64,000 nucleotides of DNA from Polynucleobacter sp. MWH-UH25E (GTDB lineage: Bacteria; Pseudomonadota; Gammaproteobacteria; Burkholderiales; Burkholderiaceae). The notes beneath the pieces are model-generated. The model saw only the letters and a list, made by a program, of their open reading frames with translations. It was not told the DNA's origin and did not search any database. Where the stretch lies: the NCBI RefSeq assembly GCF_018687095.1, contig NZ_CP061286.1:1873221-1937220 (forward strand), in the 5' to 3' direction. Position numbers and translations under genes: made by a program. Below, piece after piece: positions 36,051-45,324 of the stretch. Every line of letters begins with the position of its first letter. The stretch's first letter is position 1.

Positions 36051-37025
36051 ATGATTTTAGCTGTGTCCAAGCTCAAAAACCCCTCATCCCCAGCCGACGG
36101 CTATCGCGGGCGATTTGCCCCTTCGCCGACAGGGCCACTTCATGCTGGATCCCTTGTTGCCGCCCTTGGAAGCTGGTTAGACGCCCGTGCAAATGGGGGT
36201 CAATGGCTCCTCAGAATAGAGGACATTGACACCCCTAGATGCGTGCCCGGAGCCGACCTTCAGATTCAAAGTCAATTACGCGCTTGTGGCCTTTTTTGGG
36301 ATGGGGGGCCAAGTTATCAATCTAGAAGGCAAGAGCTCTATCAAGCAGCTTTTCAGCGCCTTCATGAGTTCGGCAAACTATATTCATGCTCCTGCTCAAG
36401 ACAAACGATTGCCAATACCTTAGCGGCAGCGGGTATTCGTACTCCACGTAATCAAGAAATGGTCTACCCAGGAACTTGCAGACCTTCACAACTAATATCC
36501 TATACCGACGGTTTGTTAGCAGATAGCAAAAAAGCATGGCGCATTGCCCTTCCTGAAAATTGCCAGATACAGTTTGAAGATCTTTTCCTCGGCATACAGC
36601 ACCAAGATCTCTCTCGGGAAGTGGGTGATTTTGTTTTACGTAGAAATGATGGCTTATTTACCTATCAACTAGCAGTGGTTGTTGATGATGCGGACCAAGG
36701 CATAACCCATGTTGTTCGTGGCAAGGACTTACTAAACAACACTGCTAGGCAAATTTATCTTCAACAACAATTGGGCTACCCAACCCCAAGCTATCGCCAC
36801 CTTCCCTTAGTGCTAGATACAAATGGTGAAAAGCTCAGCAAACAAACGCTAGCAAGTTCAATCAATACCGAAAATGACAAAAGCGCGCTTGCTGAGCTTC
36901 GCAAAGCAGCGGAGCACCTTGGCTTAGGTAGCATGCCTGATGGGAACATCACAATTGCAGAGTGGTTATTGGCGGCTACAAAAGCCTGGAGGGATGTAAC
37001 AGTGAACGCTCAGTCCAAAGATTGA
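36051..37025 (+). CDS. gluQ: Glutamyl-Q tRNA(Asp) synthetase
   Basis: A 324-aa paralogue of glutamyl-tRNA synthetase lacking the anticodon domain; it attaches glutamate to queuosine in tRNA-Asp. GRFAPSPTGPLHAGSLVAAL carries the HIGH-like motif, EKLSKQ the KMSKS-like motif, and CSCSRQ with YPGTC the zinc site. The ATG at 36051 may be the start; a GTG at 36063 is an alternative. Queuosine reductase queG is 9 kb away. Confidence 0.93.
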   Translation: MILAVSKLKNPSSPADGYRGRFAPSPTGPLHAGSLVAALGSWLDARANGGQWLLRIEDIDTPRCVPGADLQIQSQLRACGLFWDGGPSYQSRRQELYQAAFQRLHEFGKLYSCSCSRQTIANTLAAAGIRTPRNQEMVYPGTCRPSQLISYTDGLLADSKKAWRIALPENCQIQFEDLFLGIQHQDLSREVGDFVLRRNDGLFTYQLAVVVDDADQGITHVVRGKDLLNNTARQIYLQQQLGYPTPSYRHLPLVLDTNGEKLSKQTLASSINTENDKSALAELRKAAEHLGLGSMPDGNITIAEWLLAATKAWRDVTVNAQSKD

Positions 37026-37040
37026 GTGTTCATTACTGGG

Positions 37041-38444
37041 TTACTTTTTCTTAAAGCCGCCAAGTAAGGCACCCACCGCAGGCTTAGCAGGAGTGATGCC
37101 TGCTCTTTTCGCTTCCGGCAACTGAGCTGCTGTTGCGGAATCCGCATTAGTAGATTTTGGTGCACTACCTGGCTCATAAGGCTTGTAGAAGAACGGGTCC
37201 GTGATTTGGCCTGGAGTGGATTTCACATCAGGCAATGGCGCTACTTCTAGTTTGCGCTTCATTAATTTCTCGATGTCATCGAGTAAACGCTTTTCGCTTT
37301 CATCGACTAGGGCAATCGCGTCGCCTTTGCTACCAGCGCGACCCGTACGACCAATGCGATGAATAAAATCTTCGGCATTAAATGGCAACTCATGATTAAT
37401 CACGCATGGCATATCTGGAATATCCAAACCACGTGCAGCCACATCCGTTGCCACTAAAGCTTCGATAGCGCCTGATTTAAATGCTTCCAAGGTTAAGGTG
37501 CGTTCGCCCTGACTCTTATCACCATGAATCGCGCCAGCCTTAATGCCATCGCGCTCTAAGGCTCGTGCTAATTTCGCGCAACCTAGACGGCTATTGGTAA
37601 AGATAATGCACTGACGCGATAAGCCTTGGCGAGTGCGATTCTCCAAAACTTTTACGATCGCACGTTGTTTATCCATTGAAGAAACTAAATGGACCACTTG
37701 TTTTACTGTGTCAGCTGCAGCATTTTGTCTTGCCACTTCAACCGTTACTGGAGAGCGCAAATAACTTTGCGCTAATTTCTTAATCTCTGGTGAGAAGGTT
37801 GCGGAGAACAATAGGGTTTGGCGTTGCGCTGGAATCAAGTTAATGATGCGCTGCAAGTCTGGCAAGAAGCCCATGTCGAGCATGCGATCTGCCTCATCCA
37901 ATACCAACAGCTCTACTTGTGACAAATTCGCTACTTTGGAACCAATGTGATCTAGTAAGCGACCTGGCGTAGCAATCAGAATCTCTACACCATTACGCAA
38001 TACTTGCACTTGCTCTTTCATATCCACGCCACCATAAACCACGGCAGTGCGTAAATCCGTATGTTTGGAATAACTTGCAGCGTTATCTGCTACCTGCACC
38101 GCCAACTCACGAGTTGGTGTCAGCACTAATGCACGAATGGGGTGACGCGCTGGCGATGCACTATTGCTCGCGTGACGCAAAATCTTTTGAATAATCGGCA
38201 ATACAAAGGCTGCTGTCTTGCCAGTACCTGTTTGCGCCGCGCCCATCAAATCACTTCCCGACAATACATGGGGAATCGATTGCGCTTGAATTGGGGTTGG
38301 GTTGTTATAACCCTGTTCGGCTACCGCTTTTTGAATCAGCGGATCTAAACCAAAATCAGCAAAAGTGATTGTTGCTGTAGGGCTGGCAGCAGTTGCTGCG
38401 CCAGACCCTGTGGATGAATTGATATCAGTAGTAGTGTTTGTCAA
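37041..38444 (-). CDS. rhlE: DEAD-box RNA helicase, RhlE-like
   Basis: A 467-aa ATP-dependent RNA helicase. Visible motifs are the Q motif NNPTPIQAQSIP, motif I AQTGTGKTAAF, motif II LVLDEADRMLDMGF, SAT in LLFSATF, and motif VI HRIGRTGRAG. The C-terminal tail is low in complexity and basic at its end (GALLGGFKKK). RhlE-type enzymes act in ribosome maturation and RNA turnover. It is convergent with gluQ. Confidence 0.92.
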   Translation of the reverse strand: MTNTTTDINSSTGSGAATAASPTATITFADFGLDPLIQKAVAEQGYNNPTPIQAQSIPHVLSGSDLMGAAQTGTGKTAAFVLPIIQKILRHASNSASPARHPIRALVLTPTRELAVQVADNAASYSKHTDLRTAVVYGGVDMKEQVQVLRNGVEILIATPGRLLDHIGSKVANLSQVELLVLDEADRMLDMGFLPDLQRIINLIPAQRQTLLFSATFSPEIKKLAQSYLRSPVTVEVARQNAAADTVKQVVHLVSSMDKQRAIVKVLENRTRQGLSRQCIIFTNSRLGCAKLARALERDGIKAGAIHGDKSQGERTLTLEAFKSGAIEALVATDVAARGLDIPDMPCVINHELPFNAEDFIHRIGRTGRAGSKGDAIALVDESEKRLLDDIEKLMKRKLEVAPLPDVKSTPGQITDPFFYKPYEPGSAPKSTNADSATAAQLPEAKRAGITPAKPAVGALLGGFKKK

Positions 38445-38450
38445 GGTAAC

Positions 38451-38858
38451 TTACAGAATGGCCGCGATGCCGGCCTTAGCGGTCTCAGCATCTTCGGACG
38501 ATTTAACGCCGGAAACGCCGACTGCGCCGATGGTAAACCCATTTACCTCGATATTGACCCCACCCTCTAACATGCCAGCGATGTGCGGGGCAGATAAGAA
38601 AGAAGTGCGGCCATTGTTAATAATTTCTTCGTAAACACGGCTTTCGCGTTTACCCATTGCAGCAGTACGCGCTTTCTCTTGCGCAATATATGCAGATACA
38701 GGGGCGCAACCGTCACGACGAATTAAGCCCAACATATGACCACCATCATCACAAACCGCAATGGTCACTGCCCAGTTATTCGCAGCGGCATGCTTGTTAG
38801 CAGCTTCCAAGATCTTTTGAACATCTGCTTGTGTGAGGTAAGGTTTAGTTGCCAACAT
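38451..38858 (-). CDS. GlcG/HbpS family protein
   Basis: A 135-aa protein of the GlcG/HbpS family, with LTQADVQKILEAANKHAAANNW, VAVCDDGGHMLGLIRRDG and the C-terminal GAVGVSGVKSSEDAETAKAGI. Members are found in glycolate operons or as haem-binding proteins; the molecular role is not settled. No signal peptide is seen. It lies between the RhlE gene and the glyoxylate aminotransferase, all on the minus strand. Confidence 0.85.
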   Translation of the reverse strand: MLATKPYLTQADVQKILEAANKHAAANNWAVTIAVCDDGGHMLGLIRRDGCAPVSAYIAQEKARTAAMGKRESRVYEEIINNGRTSFLSAPHIAGMLEGGVNIEVNGFTIGAVGVSGVKSSEDAETAKAGIAAIL

Positions 38859-39000
38859 GTTGAATCCTTTTTAAATACGTTTGTCTCGAATATGTTTTAT
38901 GTGATGAAAATGTCATCTTTACAAGTGCCTGAATTATAAAGGGTGTGGCCAGACTCAAACCTACAAGCCCCGCTACACCGCATTTCTAACGCTTAGGAGA

Positions 39001-40185
39001 TTACTTCAGGAACTCCTGAGCAGCTACTACACCGCTAGCCTTAGGCTTATAGCCCATTGCACCCAAGCTCATTTCTACACCACTCAAAGCAGCCATCAAG
39101 CTCAATTCATTGCAGTCGCCCAAGTGGCCAATACGGAATGCTTTGCCTTTAATCTTGCCAAGACCCGTACCTAATGAGAGATTGAATTTCTCAAGCGCAT
39201 GTTTACGTAAGACATCCGCATCCATGCCTTCAGGTACAGCAATGCAAGTTAATACAGGTGAATAGCAATCTTTATCTTGACACTGGATCTCCAAGCCCCA
39301 AGCATTTACTGCTTCGCGACAAGCGGCAGCTAAACGTTGATGACGTGCAAAGATATTATCTAAGCCTTCAACCATCATCATGTCCATAGCTTCATGCAAG
39401 CCGTACATCAAATTGGTGCTTGGAGTAGTTGGCCAATAACCATTTTTATTGGACTCTAAAATTTCATCCCAAGCCCAATAGGACTTTGGAAAAGTATTAC
39501 GCTTACTTGCCTCAATTGCCTTTGGTGATAATGCGTTAAAGCCAATGCCTGGCGGCAACATCAAGCCCTTCTGGGAGCCAGACACCGTCACATCAGCGCC
39601 CCACTTATCGTGCTCATAGTCCGCCGAACCCAAGCCAGACACGCTATCCACCAGCAATAAGGCGGGATGTTTGGCGGAATCAATTGCTTTACGTACTGCA
39701 GCAATGTTAGAAGTAACACCGGTTGATGTTTCATTATGGACTACGCAAACCGCCTTGATCTCATGCTGCGTATCTTTGCGCAAACGCTCTTCAATCACAG
39801 AAGCATCAACACCCCAACGCCAAGAATCTTGTCCTGGCTTTCCAACCACTTCTACATCTAAGCCCAATCGCTTTGCGAGCGCACGCCACAAGTTTGCAAA
39901 TTGACCAGTTTCATAAAACAGCACCTTGTCACCAGGATTAAGCACATTCACTAAAGCGCCTTCCCATGAACCAGTTCCAGATGCGGAATAAATGATCACC
40001 GGTTGCTCAGTTTTAAAAATCTTCTTGATACCCTCGAGTACCTGCAAACCAAATGCACCGAATTCAGGGCCACGATGGTCAATAGTTTGGTAACTAATAG
40101 AACGTAGCACTCGGGAGGGCACAGGACTTGGGCCAGGAATATGCAAAAAATGGCGTCCTGATGCGTGGTTATCAAGTTTCAGCAT
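39001..40185 (-). CDS. Class V aminotransferase, serine-glyoxylate type
   Basis: A 394-aa PLP enzyme of the SGAT/AGAT group that transaminates glyoxylate with serine or alanine. N-terminal HFLHIPGPSPVPSRVLRSI, the cofactor lysine in VSGSQKGLMLPPG (about residue 201), and LVDSVSGLGS for the PLP-binding Asp are visible. Divergently transcribed from a GntR regulator across a 192-bp region with two identical operators. It likely drains glyoxylate to glycine. Confidence 0.88.
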   Translation of the reverse strand: MLKLDNHASGRHFLHIPGPSPVPSRVLRSISYQTIDHRGPEFGAFGLQVLEGIKKIFKTEQPVIIYSASGTGSWEGALVNVLNPGDKVLFYETGQFANLWRALAKRLGLDVEVVGKPGQDSWRWGVDASVIEERLRKDTQHEIKAVCVVHNETSTGVTSNIAAVRKAIDSAKHPALLLVDSVSGLGSADYEHDKWGADVTVSGSQKGLMLPPGIGFNALSPKAIEASKRNTFPKSYWAWDEILESNKNGYWPTTPSTNLMYGLHEAMDMMMVEGLDNIFARHQRLAAACREAVNAWGLEIQCQDKDCYSPVLTCIAVPEGMDADVLRKHALEKFNLSLGTGLGKIKGKAFRIGHLGDCNELSLMAALSGVEMSLGAMGYKPKASGVVAAQEFLK

Positions 40186-40275
40186 GGTTTGTCTCGCTAT
40201 TGATCAGTTTTATGGGTTTAAGTACTTAAAAAAGAACTTTGACGTAGTGTATGCCAATTTTTAGTAATTTTCCAT

Positions 40276-40287
40276 TTTGTATACAAA
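40276..40287. promoter_or_regulatory. GntR-type operator, copy 1
   Basis: TTTGTATACAAA, a perfect 12-bp palindrome in the divergent region, of the TTGTATACAA type known for FCD-class GntR regulators. It lies 90 bp before the aminotransferase start. Confidence 0.7.
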
Positions 40288-40348
40288 TTTATTTAGTTAA
40301 ATTGCCTAAATATGGCTTATTTATGCTTTATTATGGCTTATTGACTAT

Positions 40349-40360
40349 TTTGTATACAAA
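40349..40360. promoter_or_regulatory. GntR-type operator, copy 2
   Basis: Second identical TTTGTATACAAA, 17 bp before the gntR start and centred 73 bp from copy 1. Its position next to the gntR start suggests autoregulation of the gntR-oxidoreductase unit. Confidence 0.7.
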
Positions 40361-40377
40361 TTTAGGATTCCAGAATC

Positions 40378-41088
40378 ATGGCAAACGAAACGCTGAATTC
40401 CCAGAATCTTCACGAAGCCACCTTCCAGAAGCTCCGCTCTTTATTGGTGGAAGGCAAGATCGCGCCCGGCAGCAAACTCAATGAACGGGAGTTGGCTGAA
40501 AGTTTGAGCGTTTCACGCACGCCGATTCGGGAAGCGATTCGTCGCTTAGCGGCAGATGGTTTGGTTGAGCTCATCGCCAATCGTGGCGCCATTGCCGTAC
40601 AACTGTCTCTTGAAGACGTGATTCATACTTTTGATGTGATTGCAGACCTAGAAGGTTTTTCTGGTGAATTAGCAGCCAACAATATTAGCGATGCCACTCT
40701 TTCTGAATTAGAAGCCCTCCAATATGAAATGATGGCTTCCTATGCTCGCAGAGATTTATCAAGCTACTACCAACTCAATCTGCGCATTCATCATCTCATT
40801 AATCAAGCGGCAAATAATCCAGTCCTCTCTCGATTATTTACCCAAGTCAATGCCCGCATTGAAGCTTTACGCTTTCGCTCCAACCAAGATGGCGTGAAGT
40901 GGGAGAAAGCCGTTGAAGAACATCAAGAGATGTTGGATGCGCTCAAGGCTAGAGACGGCAAGCGCATGCGCAAGATCATGATGCAACACGTTCACAACAA
41001 GCGCGATGTAGTCGTGCAATTACTCCAATCTGAAATGCATATAAAGGCAAGCGAGTCATCCGAGTCAACCGAGGCAATCAAATCATGA
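40378..41088 (+). CDS. GntR-family regulator, FadR/FCD subgroup
   Basis: A 236-aa regulator with an N-terminal winged helix (residues 10-75; GSKLNERELAESLSVSRTPIREAIRRLAADGLV) and an all-helical FCD ligand domain (about 85-220) with the metal-site pattern NLRIHHLI and a later His near EEHQEMLDAL. Regulators of this type sense organic acids such as lactate or glycolate. It overlaps the downstream oxidoreductase gene by four bases and probably binds the two palindromes upstream. Confidence 0.92.
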   Translation: MANETLNSQNLHEATFQKLRSLLVEGKIAPGSKLNERELAESLSVSRTPIREAIRRLAADGLVELIANRGAIAVQLSLEDVIHTFDVIADLEGFSGELAANNISDATLSELEALQYEMMASYARRDLSSYYQLNLRIHHLINQAANNPVLSRLFTQVNARIEALRFRSNQDGVKWEKAVEEHQEMLDALKARDGKRMRKIMMQHVHNKRDVVVQLLQSEMHIKASESSESTEAIKS

Positions 41089-44000
41089 ATAAACCCCTCC
41101 ACAAAGAACTCCTGATGGATACCGCGCTACTGGCTAAGCGCTTGCGCCAGGAGACCTCTGGCGAAGTGATGACCGATAGTGCAAGTCGCGGGCGCTATGC
41201 AACCGATGCCTCTATTTATCAAGCCATGCCTGTTGCGGTCTTTGTCCCGAAGACCGCCGAAGATATTGCCAGCGCTATTCAGATTGCAGCAGAAATGAAA
41301 GTACCCGTACTGCCTCGCGGTGGCGGCACCAGCCAATGTGGTCAAACGACTGGTGCTGCATTGGTGATTGATAACACCAAGTACTTTCGCAATATTCTGG
41401 ATCTCAATATCGAAAAAGGCTATGTAGAAGTTGAGCCTGGCATGGTGCTTGATCACCTTAATGGCTCACTAAAGCAACATGGCATTTGGTATCCAGTGGA
41501 TGTTTCCACTGCTGCACAAGCAACCATTGGTGGCATGGCGGGCAATAACTCCTGTGGTAGCCGTTCCATTGCCTACGGCAACATGGTGCATAACGTATTG
41601 GGTATTGATGCCTGGTTAGCAGATGGTCAGGTTGCACAATTTGGCAACTATGCCAACAGCTCTGGCGCAGCCAAGCAGCTTGGCGATTTTGTTAAAGACC
41701 TTGCGTGCACTCTCCAACCTGAAATCGAAGCTCACTTCCCCAAAGTGCTCAGGCGCGTTGCTGGCTACAACCTCGATATCTTTCACCCACAAAGTGAACT
41801 TCCTTACACCCAAGATAGCAGCGTCAATCTCGCACATCTCTTGGTGGGTAGCGAAGGTACGCTGGCGTATTTCAAATCCTTAAAGCTTGCGCTAGCGCCA
41901 TTACCAAAGCACAAAGTGCTAGGCATCGTGAACTTTGCTAGCTTTTATAAAGCGATGGATAGCGCGCAGCATATCGTCAAACTCGGACCCACCGCCGTAG
42001 AGCTTGTCGATCGCACGATGATTGATTTAGCCCGCAGCAACCCTAGCTTTAAGAAGACGATTGAGACTTCACTCATTGATCCTGCTGCGCCAACACCTGA
42101 AGCCATTCTCCTAGTAGAGTTTTCTGGCGAAGCCCATGCCCCTCTGCTTGAGAAACTCAAAGCCCTTCAAGAATTGATGGGTGACTTAGGTTTACCTGGT
42201 TCTGTTGTTGCCATGCCAGATGCAGGTTTGCAAAAAAATCTCTGGGAAGTACGTAAGGCTGGTCTCAACATCATGATGAGTCTGAAAGGCGATGGCAAGC
42301 CAGTCAGCTTTATTGAAGACTGTGCCGTACCTCTAGAAAGCTTGGCGGAATACACCCAAGCCTTGACTGATGTGTTCTCGAAATACGGATCACGTGGCAC
42401 TTGGTATGCCCATGCCTCTGTTGGCACGCTACATGTGCGCCCTATTTTGGATATGCGTCGCGATGGCGCGCAAAAGATGCGCGCGATTGCAGAAGAAGCT
42501 TCAGCCCTGGTGCGCAAATATAAAGGCGCATACAGCGGTGAGCATGGTGATGGACTCTGTCGTGGTGAATGGATCTCTTGGCAATTTGGACCGAAGATTA
42601 CCGAAGCACTTGCGCAAATCAAACAAGCTTTTGATCCGAAGGGGTTATTTAATCCCGGCAAGATTATTGATCCACCCAAGATGGATGATGCAAGCAATTT
42701 CCGCTTTCCACCAAGCTACAAAGTTATTCCACTGCAGCCCGCATTAGATTGGTCTGCTTGGAATGTTCAAAATAATCCCGTTACTGAAGAGACTACTGCC
42801 CCCGGCACGGGTGGTGATCCTGCGCAAGGTTTAGCCAAAGCAGTAGAGATGTGCAATAACAATGGCCATTGCCGTAAGTTCGACGCTGAGGTGATGTGCC
42901 CTAGTTATCGCGTGACTCGTGATGAGAAGCACCTGACACGCGGTAGAGCCAATACCTTACGTTTAGCGCTTTCTAATCAACTGGATCTGCAAGATGAGAG
43001 CTCACCTTTAGGTAGTGACGCCATTAAAGAGGTCATGGAGCTTTGCGTCAGTTGCAAAGCCTGTCGCCGTGAATGCCCTACTGGGGTTGATATGGCAAAG
43101 ATGAAGATTGAGTTCTTATCAGCCTACAAAAAGCGTGTGGGTCACTCATTACGCGATCTTGCAGTGGCTTATTTACCCAAATATGCGGCCACGATTAGCA
43201 ATATCCCGCTACTGCCATCATTACTCAACCTACGCAATCACTTTGCGCCTATCGCCAAGCTACAAGAATGGGTAATGGGTATTTCTGCACAGCGTAGTTT
43301 GCCTATTTGGAAGAGTAAAACCTTTTGGAAACAGAAGGCGGCAAATAACTATCAATACACTCCAGAGCAATTGGCGAGCCAGAGCAATAGAGGCAAAGGT
43401 GTTGTTTTGTTGGCTGATACTTTTAACGCTTACTTTGAAGATGAAAATCTCCAAGCAGCCATCAAAGTACTAGAGGCTGGTGGCTACAGAGTACATATTC
43501 CTCATAAGGGCAAATGCGAGAGTAAAAACGAGAGCGAAAGCAACAATTCTTCCGCTACAAATACTTGCTCCAAAGAATTTTGCTGTGGCAGAACCTATTT
43601 AGCTGCAGGTATGGTGGATCAGGCAAAAGCCACACTAGGTGAACTGGTAAATCACTTGGCACCATACGCAGAACAGAATATTCCGATTATTGGCTTAGAG
43701 CCCTCGTGTCTTTTCACCTTAAAGGATGAAGCACTTGTCATGGGTCTTGGTGAGTCAGCAGTGCGCGTATCCAAGCAAGCGCAACTACTAGAAGAATTTT
43801 TAGCAAGTGAGGTCAAAACCGGAAATCTGAAGCTGAATTTAAAAGCGGCAAACCAAGAAGTACTCTTTCATGGACACTGTCATCAAAAATCGTTTGCGGC
43901 GGTTACCCCAGCACTGGAATTGCTCAAACTCATTCCAAATGCACAAGCTAAGCTGATTGAGTCATCATGTTGCGGTATGGCGGGCAGCTTTGGCTATGAA

Positions 44001-44177
44001 GCTGAACATATTGCCGTTTCCAAACAAATGGCTGAAGCTAGCTTATTACCTAGTATTCGTAAATCACCAGATAGTTGGGTGATTGCTGATGGTACTAGTT
44101 GCCGCCATCAGATTGCAGATGGCGCTAACAGAGAAGCGGTACACATTGCCAAAATATTGGCAGCGCATCTTCAGTAA
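41085..44177 (+). CDS. FAD/Fe-S oxidoreductase, D-2-hydroxyacid dehydrogenase type (YdiJ-like fusion)
   Basis: A 1030-aa protein that joins a GlcD-like flavin subunit to a GlpC/GlcF-like iron-sulfur subunit. The FAD_binding_4 domain (about 50-230, PVLPRGGGTSQCGQTTGAAL) is followed by the FAD-oxidase C domain ending GEHGDGLCRGEW, then a CNNNGHCRK and CVSCKACRRECP 4Fe-4S module (about 580-665), then two CCG domains (SKEFCCGR and ESSCCGMAGSFGYE). The layout matches E. coli YdiJ. Substrate could be D-lactate, glycolate or D-2-hydroxyglutarate; the aminotransferase neighbour favours glycolate/glyoxylate. Confidence 0.87.
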   Translation: MNKPLHKELLMDTALLAKRLRQETSGEVMTDSASRGRYATDASIYQAMPVAVFVPKTAEDIASAIQIAAEMKVPVLPRGGGTSQCGQTTGAALVIDNTKYFRNILDLNIEKGYVEVEPGMVLDHLNGSLKQHGIWYPVDVSTAAQATIGGMAGNNSCGSRSIAYGNMVHNVLGIDAWLADGQVAQFGNYANSSGAAKQLGDFVKDLACTLQPEIEAHFPKVLRRVAGYNLDIFHPQSELPYTQDSSVNLAHLLVGSEGTLAYFKSLKLALAPLPKHKVLGIVNFASFYKAMDSAQHIVKLGPTAVELVDRTMIDLARSNPSFKKTIETSLIDPAAPTPEAILLVEFSGEAHAPLLEKLKALQELMGDLGLPGSVVAMPDAGLQKNLWEVRKAGLNIMMSLKGDGKPVSFIEDCAVPLESLAEYTQALTDVFSKYGSRGTWYAHASVGTLHVRPILDMRRDGAQKMRAIAEEASALVRKYKGAYSGEHGDGLCRGEWISWQFGPKITEALAQIKQAFDPKGLFNPGKIIDPPKMDDASNFRFPPSYKVIPLQPALDWSAWNVQNNPVTEETTAPGTGGDPAQGLAKAVEMCNNNGHCRKFDAEVMCPSYRVTRDEKHLTRGRANTLRLALSNQLDLQDESSPLGSDAIKEVMELCVSCKACRRECPTGVDMAKMKIEFLSAYKKRVGHSLRDLAVAYLPKYAATISNIPLLPSLLNLRNHFAPIAKLQEWVMGISAQRSLPIWKSKTFWKQKAANNYQYTPEQLASQSNRGKGVVLLADTFNAYFEDENLQAAIKVLEAGGYRVHIPHKGKCESKNESESNNSSATNTCSKEFCCGRTYLAAGMVDQAKATLGELVNHLAPYAEQNIPIIGLEPSCLFTLKDEALVMGLGESAVRVSKQAQLLEEFLASEVKTGNLKLNLKAANQEVLFHGHCHQKSFAAVTPALELLKLIPNAQAKLIESSCCGMAGSFGYEAEHIAVSKQMAEASLLPSIRKSPDSWVIADGTSCRHQIADGANREAVHIAKILAAHLQ

Positions 44178-44193
44178 AAACTTTTATCAAAAG

Positions 44194-44553
44194 TTAGCGG
44201 ATTACTCCATAACCAACCATGAGCAAGGTACCCGTTAATAAAGCGGGTACTAAGCGCCTGGTAGGCTTGGATACCATCACACCAATACTGAGTACGCAAA
44301 CCAAAATGCGGATCCATAAAGGCACGGTCGCCATTAAACCTAATGGCATCACAATCAAACGAATAGTTAATGCTGCAACCATCGTATAGGTTACTGCAGA
44401 GAGCCAACGAAAGATCTCGCTGTCTTGATTGATGCTATTAGAAAGTAAGACACCAATAGCTCTGCAAAAGTACGTACCGAGACAGGCGCCAACTAAAGCG
44501 ATCCATAAACCCCAGCCTGAGAGCGCATCAGCCATGTTATGAATCACATTCAT
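44194..44553 (-). CDS. azlD: AzlD-family branched-chain amino acid exporter subunit
   Basis: A 119-aa membrane protein with three to four hydrophobic segments, in the right place and of the right size for AzlD, the small partner of AzlC. The start ATG shares bases with the azlC stop (44553). The pair exports branched-chain amino acids in characterised bacteria; this specific substrate is not proved here. Confidence 0.82.
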   Translation of the reverse strand: MNVIHNMADALSGWGLWIALVGACLGTYFCRAIGVLLSNSINQDSEIFRWLSAVTYTMVAALTIRLIVMPLGLMATVPLWIRILVCVLSIGVMVSKPTRRLVPALLTGTLLMVGYGVIR

Positions 44554-45302
44554 TAGCCGATCACCCCTGCTCTCTTGCGCAAGAACTTACGGTCGATAAA
44601 GTAAGCTAGAGTGCCGCCAACCAAACCTGCTGTTAACAGACTGGTATCACGATCAATTAAGAAAAAGATCGGGCCAAAGATACAGCCCATACAAATAGCG
44701 ATTCGATTAATCCAGGGCTTCACTTCAGTAAATGTCAGTAAGAAGAACAATGGGTTAATAAACACCAAGCCCAAAGTCACCGCGGGCGGAACCATGCCGG
44801 CTAGATAAAAACCCAGAATCGTTCCAGGAATTGAAATCAACCAGCAAAGCAAACCTAAGCCCACGAAATAACTTAAGCGATGTTTCACCTCAATCGAATG
44901 AAACTCCTTCATGGAGATGGCCCATGCGGTCATCGCCAATAAATGCACTGAGGCATATAAATTACGATTGCGATCTTTTTGATGAAACTGCGGAAAGAGT
45001 GTCACTGTCATCGTGACAAAACGTGTTGAGGTCAAAGTCACTGCCAATGCAATTGCCAATACTGAAGAACCAGTGATTGCCATTTCTAAAAGCACGACTT
45101 GACCTGGCAAGGCAAACATGAAGAATGTAGTAAAGCTCGTAAACCAAACATCAAAGCCGTTGGTCTTACCCATCGCACCAAAGCCCACCATACCCGCGAA
45201 TAGAACCATGGCTGGGGCACCAGCTGCATCCCGTATACCCGACCAAAATGCATCCTGACGATTTTGGAAGCGTTGCACTACAGGAGTTTCATGGGAAGAC
45301 AT
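44553..45302 (-). CDS. azlC: AzlC-family branched-chain amino acid exporter subunit
   Basis: A 249-aa inner-membrane protein with FWSGIRDAAGAPAMVLFAGMVGFGAM at the N-terminus, typical of AzlC. I start at the ATG at 45302 (MSSHETPVV); the 60-base upstream extension adds a non-homologous lead-in that runs into queG. It lies 22 bp after queG on the same strand. Confidence 0.87.
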   Translation of the reverse strand: MSSHETPVVQRFQNRQDAFWSGIRDAAGAPAMVLFAGMVGFGAMGKTNGFDVWFTSFTTFFMFALPGQVVLLEMAITGSSVLAIALAVTLTSTRFVTMTVTLFPQFHQKDRNRNLYASVHLLAMTAWAISMKEFHSIEVKHRLSYFVGLGLLCWLISIPGTILGFYLAGMVPPAVTLGLVFINPLFFLLTFTEVKPWINRIAICMGCIFGPIFFLIDRDTSLLTAGLVGGTLAYFIDRKFLRKRAGVIG

Positions 45303-45324
45303 GGTGTGATTGTAAAAGCTGGGC

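Noticed and set aside
37041..38950. Direct link of the GlcG-like protein to the RhlE helicase
   Set aside because: They are adjacent on one strand, but the functions are unrelated and there is no overlap that would indicate coupling.
42167..42697. A 176-codon minus-strand open frame inside the FAD/Fe-S gene
   Set aside because: Low-complexity Ser/Pro-rich translation antisense to a well-supported domain; a shadow frame.
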